Source: Opitutia bacterium UBA957 (lineage in GTDB: Bacteria; Verrucomicrobiota; Verrucomicrobiia; Opitutales; UBA953). From it: 7,116 nt of DNA. The first letter of the stretch is position 1; every line of letters begins with the position of its first letter. A model generated the notes under the pieces. It had not been told where the DNA came from. It did not search any database and was given only the letters and a program-made list of their open reading frames with translations. The DNA lies in contig DBCN01000055.1 of the NCBI GenBank assembly GCA_002293065.1, positions 22,685-29,800 on the forward strand, read 5' to 3'. The position numbers and the translations under genes are program-made. This document shows positions 6,508 to 7,116 of the stretch, piece after piece.

Positions 6508-6771
6508 ATGGCTGAAGAACCCGTTATCGAACTCGAAGGCAAAATCCTGCAGGTGCTTCCTGGCACCATGTTCCGGATTGAGCTCCCCAACAAGCACGTG
6601 GTGCTGGGACGTATCTCCGGCCGCCTCCGCAAGAACTTCATCCGCATCAACCCTGGTGATCGCGTGAAGGTTGAGATGAGCCCCGCTGACCTGACCCAGG
6701 CCCGCATCATCTTCCGTCTGCGAGACACCGCTCCGCGGCCCCTTGGTCCTCCGCCTAAGCGCCGCTACTAA
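6508..6771 (+). CDS. infA: Translation initiation factor IF-1 with basic C-terminal tail
   Basis: IF-1 binds the 30S A site with IF-2 and IF-3 during initiation. The 87-residue product is an S1-like OB-fold with the expected motifs: [20 protein letters not shown] (residues 7-26), [18 protein letters not shown] (30-47), [10 protein letters not shown] and the RIIFRLR end. The start at 6508 is chosen over ATG 6487 because of the AGGGGG site and because [11 protein letters not shown] matches the usual IF-1 N-terminus. E. coli IF-1 stops right after the last OB strand (72 residues); here about 15 more residues follow, rich in Pro, Arg and Lys ([15 protein letters not shown]). The gene is followed by its own terminator and then by cysK on the same strand. 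The IF-1 identity is certain; the tail's role is unknown. Confidence 0.97.
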   Translation: MAEEPVIELEGKILQVLPGTMFRIELPNKHVVLGRISGRLRKNFIRINPGDRVKVEMSPADLTQARIIFRLRDTAPRPLGPPPKRRY

Positions 6772-6784
6772 GTTTTCACACCCT

Positions 6785-6808
6785 AAGCCCGGTAACCCCG
6801 GGTTTTTT
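6785..6808 (+). terminator. Intrinsic terminator after infA
   Basis: CCCGG (6788-6792), a 5-nt loop, and CCGGG (6798-6802), extended by AAG pairing with TTT through one G-U, followed by TTTTTT at 6803-6808. It begins 13 nt after the infA stop. It implies that infA is a monocistronic unit and that cysK has its own promoter, though partial read-through is possible because the core stem is short. Confidence 0.75.
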
Positions 6809-6809
6809 C

Positions 6810-6839
6810 TTGCAGACCATTTAGACTTAATCCATTAAT
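6810..6839 (+). promoter_or_regulatory. Candidate cysK promoter
   Basis: TTGCAG (6810-6815), 18 bp, then ATTAAT (6834-6839) gives a three-of-six -35 and a four-of-six -10. It lies in the most AT-rich patch of the window, just after the infA terminator and about 28 nt before the cysK ATG. TAGACT (6822-6827) is an alternative -10. This is a tentative reading. Confidence 0.35.
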
Positions 6840-6862
6840 CATTACTCAACTACTAATCATTA
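6836..6862 (+). repeat. Two copies of the palindrome TAAT-C-ATTA before cysK
   Basis: The 9-mer TAATCATTA occurs at 6836-6844 and again at 6854-6862, 18 bp start to start. Each copy is a perfect inverted repeat TAAT/ATTA around one base. The first overlaps the candidate -10 and the second ends 5 nt before the ATG. The layout fits an operator for a dimeric regulator, but it could also be chance in AT-rich DNA. Confidence 0.45.
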
Positions 6863-6867
6863 ACCCC

Positions 6868-7116
6868 ATGGCTATCTACAACAGCGTCATCGACACCATC
6901 GGTCGTACCCCTCTCGTCCGTCTGAATAAGGTCACCGCCGGTCTCAACACCGAGATCCTGGTGAAGCTCGAATACTTCAACCCGCTCTCGAGCGTGAAGG
7001 ACCGTATTGGGCGTGCGATGGTCGACGCCGCCGAGCGCGATGGCCGCCTCAAGCCAGGTGGCACGATCGTTGAGCCGACTTCCGGCAACACCGGTATCGC
7101 CCTCGCCTTCGTTGCC
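6868..7116 (+). CDS. cysK: Cysteine synthase (O-acetylserine sulfhydrylase), 5' part
   Basis: PLP enzyme that makes L-cysteine from O-acetyl-L-serine and sulfide in the cytoplasm. The first 83 residues are in the window and the rest is beyond the right edge. It shows IGRTPLVRL (11-19), [11 protein letters not shown] (38-48) with Lys44 as the PLP Schiff-base lysine, and [12 protein letters not shown] (69-80), the substrate-binding loop of this family. The ATG at 6868 gives the usual family N-terminus ([12 protein letters not shown]). No Shine-Dalgarno precedes it. A CysM or cystathionine beta-synthase-type relative shares these motifs, so CysK is the likeliest rather than the only reading. It probably has its own promoter, since the infA terminator lies directly upstream. 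Confidence 0.95.
   Translation, partial: MAIYNSVIDTIGRTPLVRLNKVTAGLNTEILVKLEYFNPLSSVKDRIGRAMVDAAERDGRLKPGGTIVEPTSGNTGIALAFVA

Noticed and set aside
1..7116. CRISPR array, tRNA/rRNA genes, insertion sequence or phage genes
   Set aside because: No spaced repeat array, cloverleaf, transposase or phage-type protein was seen on either strand.

Overview
The window comes from a GC-rich bacterial chromosome. It is best explained as a member of the Verrucomicrobiota, probably near the Opitutales, with another PVC-group bacterium as the alternative. This is an inference from content: a cluster of exported sulfatase, esterase, sialate O-acetylesterase-type and CotH-kinase-type genes, a Tat-exported Mn-type superoxide dismutase, a scarcity of Shine-Dalgarno sequences, and an IF-1 with a C-terminal tail. 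No rRNA or other phylogenetic marker is present to prove it.

From left to right, positions 1-4850 hold four minus-strand genes. In transcription order they are an SGNH/sialate O-acetylesterase-like esterase (4850-3771), a CotH-family secreted kinase-like protein (3774-2575), an exported alpha/beta hydrolase of the acetyl-xylan/feruloyl esterase type (2559-1669), and a family S1 sulfatase that runs off the left edge (1667-1). Gaps are -4, 15 and 1 nt, so this is almost certainly one transcript. All four products start with an export signal. The set suggests removal of O-acyl and sulfate groups from a decorated polysaccharide outside the cytoplasm, with an unexplained kinase-like partner.

Positions 4851-5020 are the leader of that operon. 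They are insulated from the upstream unit by a strong intrinsic terminator at 5053-5021. That terminator closes a second minus-strand unit, tadA (6404-5859, tRNA wobble adenosine deaminase) followed by a Tat-signal superoxide dismutase (5828-5073).

A 103-nt divergent spacer then separates tadA from plus-strand housekeeping genes: infA (6508-6771, with the only good Shine-Dalgarno in the window), an intrinsic terminator (6785-6808), an AT-rich promoter/leader carrying two TAAT-C-ATTA palindromes, and the start of cysK (6868 to the right edge).

No tRNA, rRNA, CRISPR array, insertion sequence or phage gene was seen. The long plus-strand open frames opposite the minus-strand genes are judged to be GC-driven shadows. 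No wholly new system is evident. The most unusual items are the kinase-like gene inside an exported esterase/sulfatase operon, the Tat-exported SOD that keeps a cytosolic-type internal start, the IF-1 tail, and the twin palindromes before cysK.
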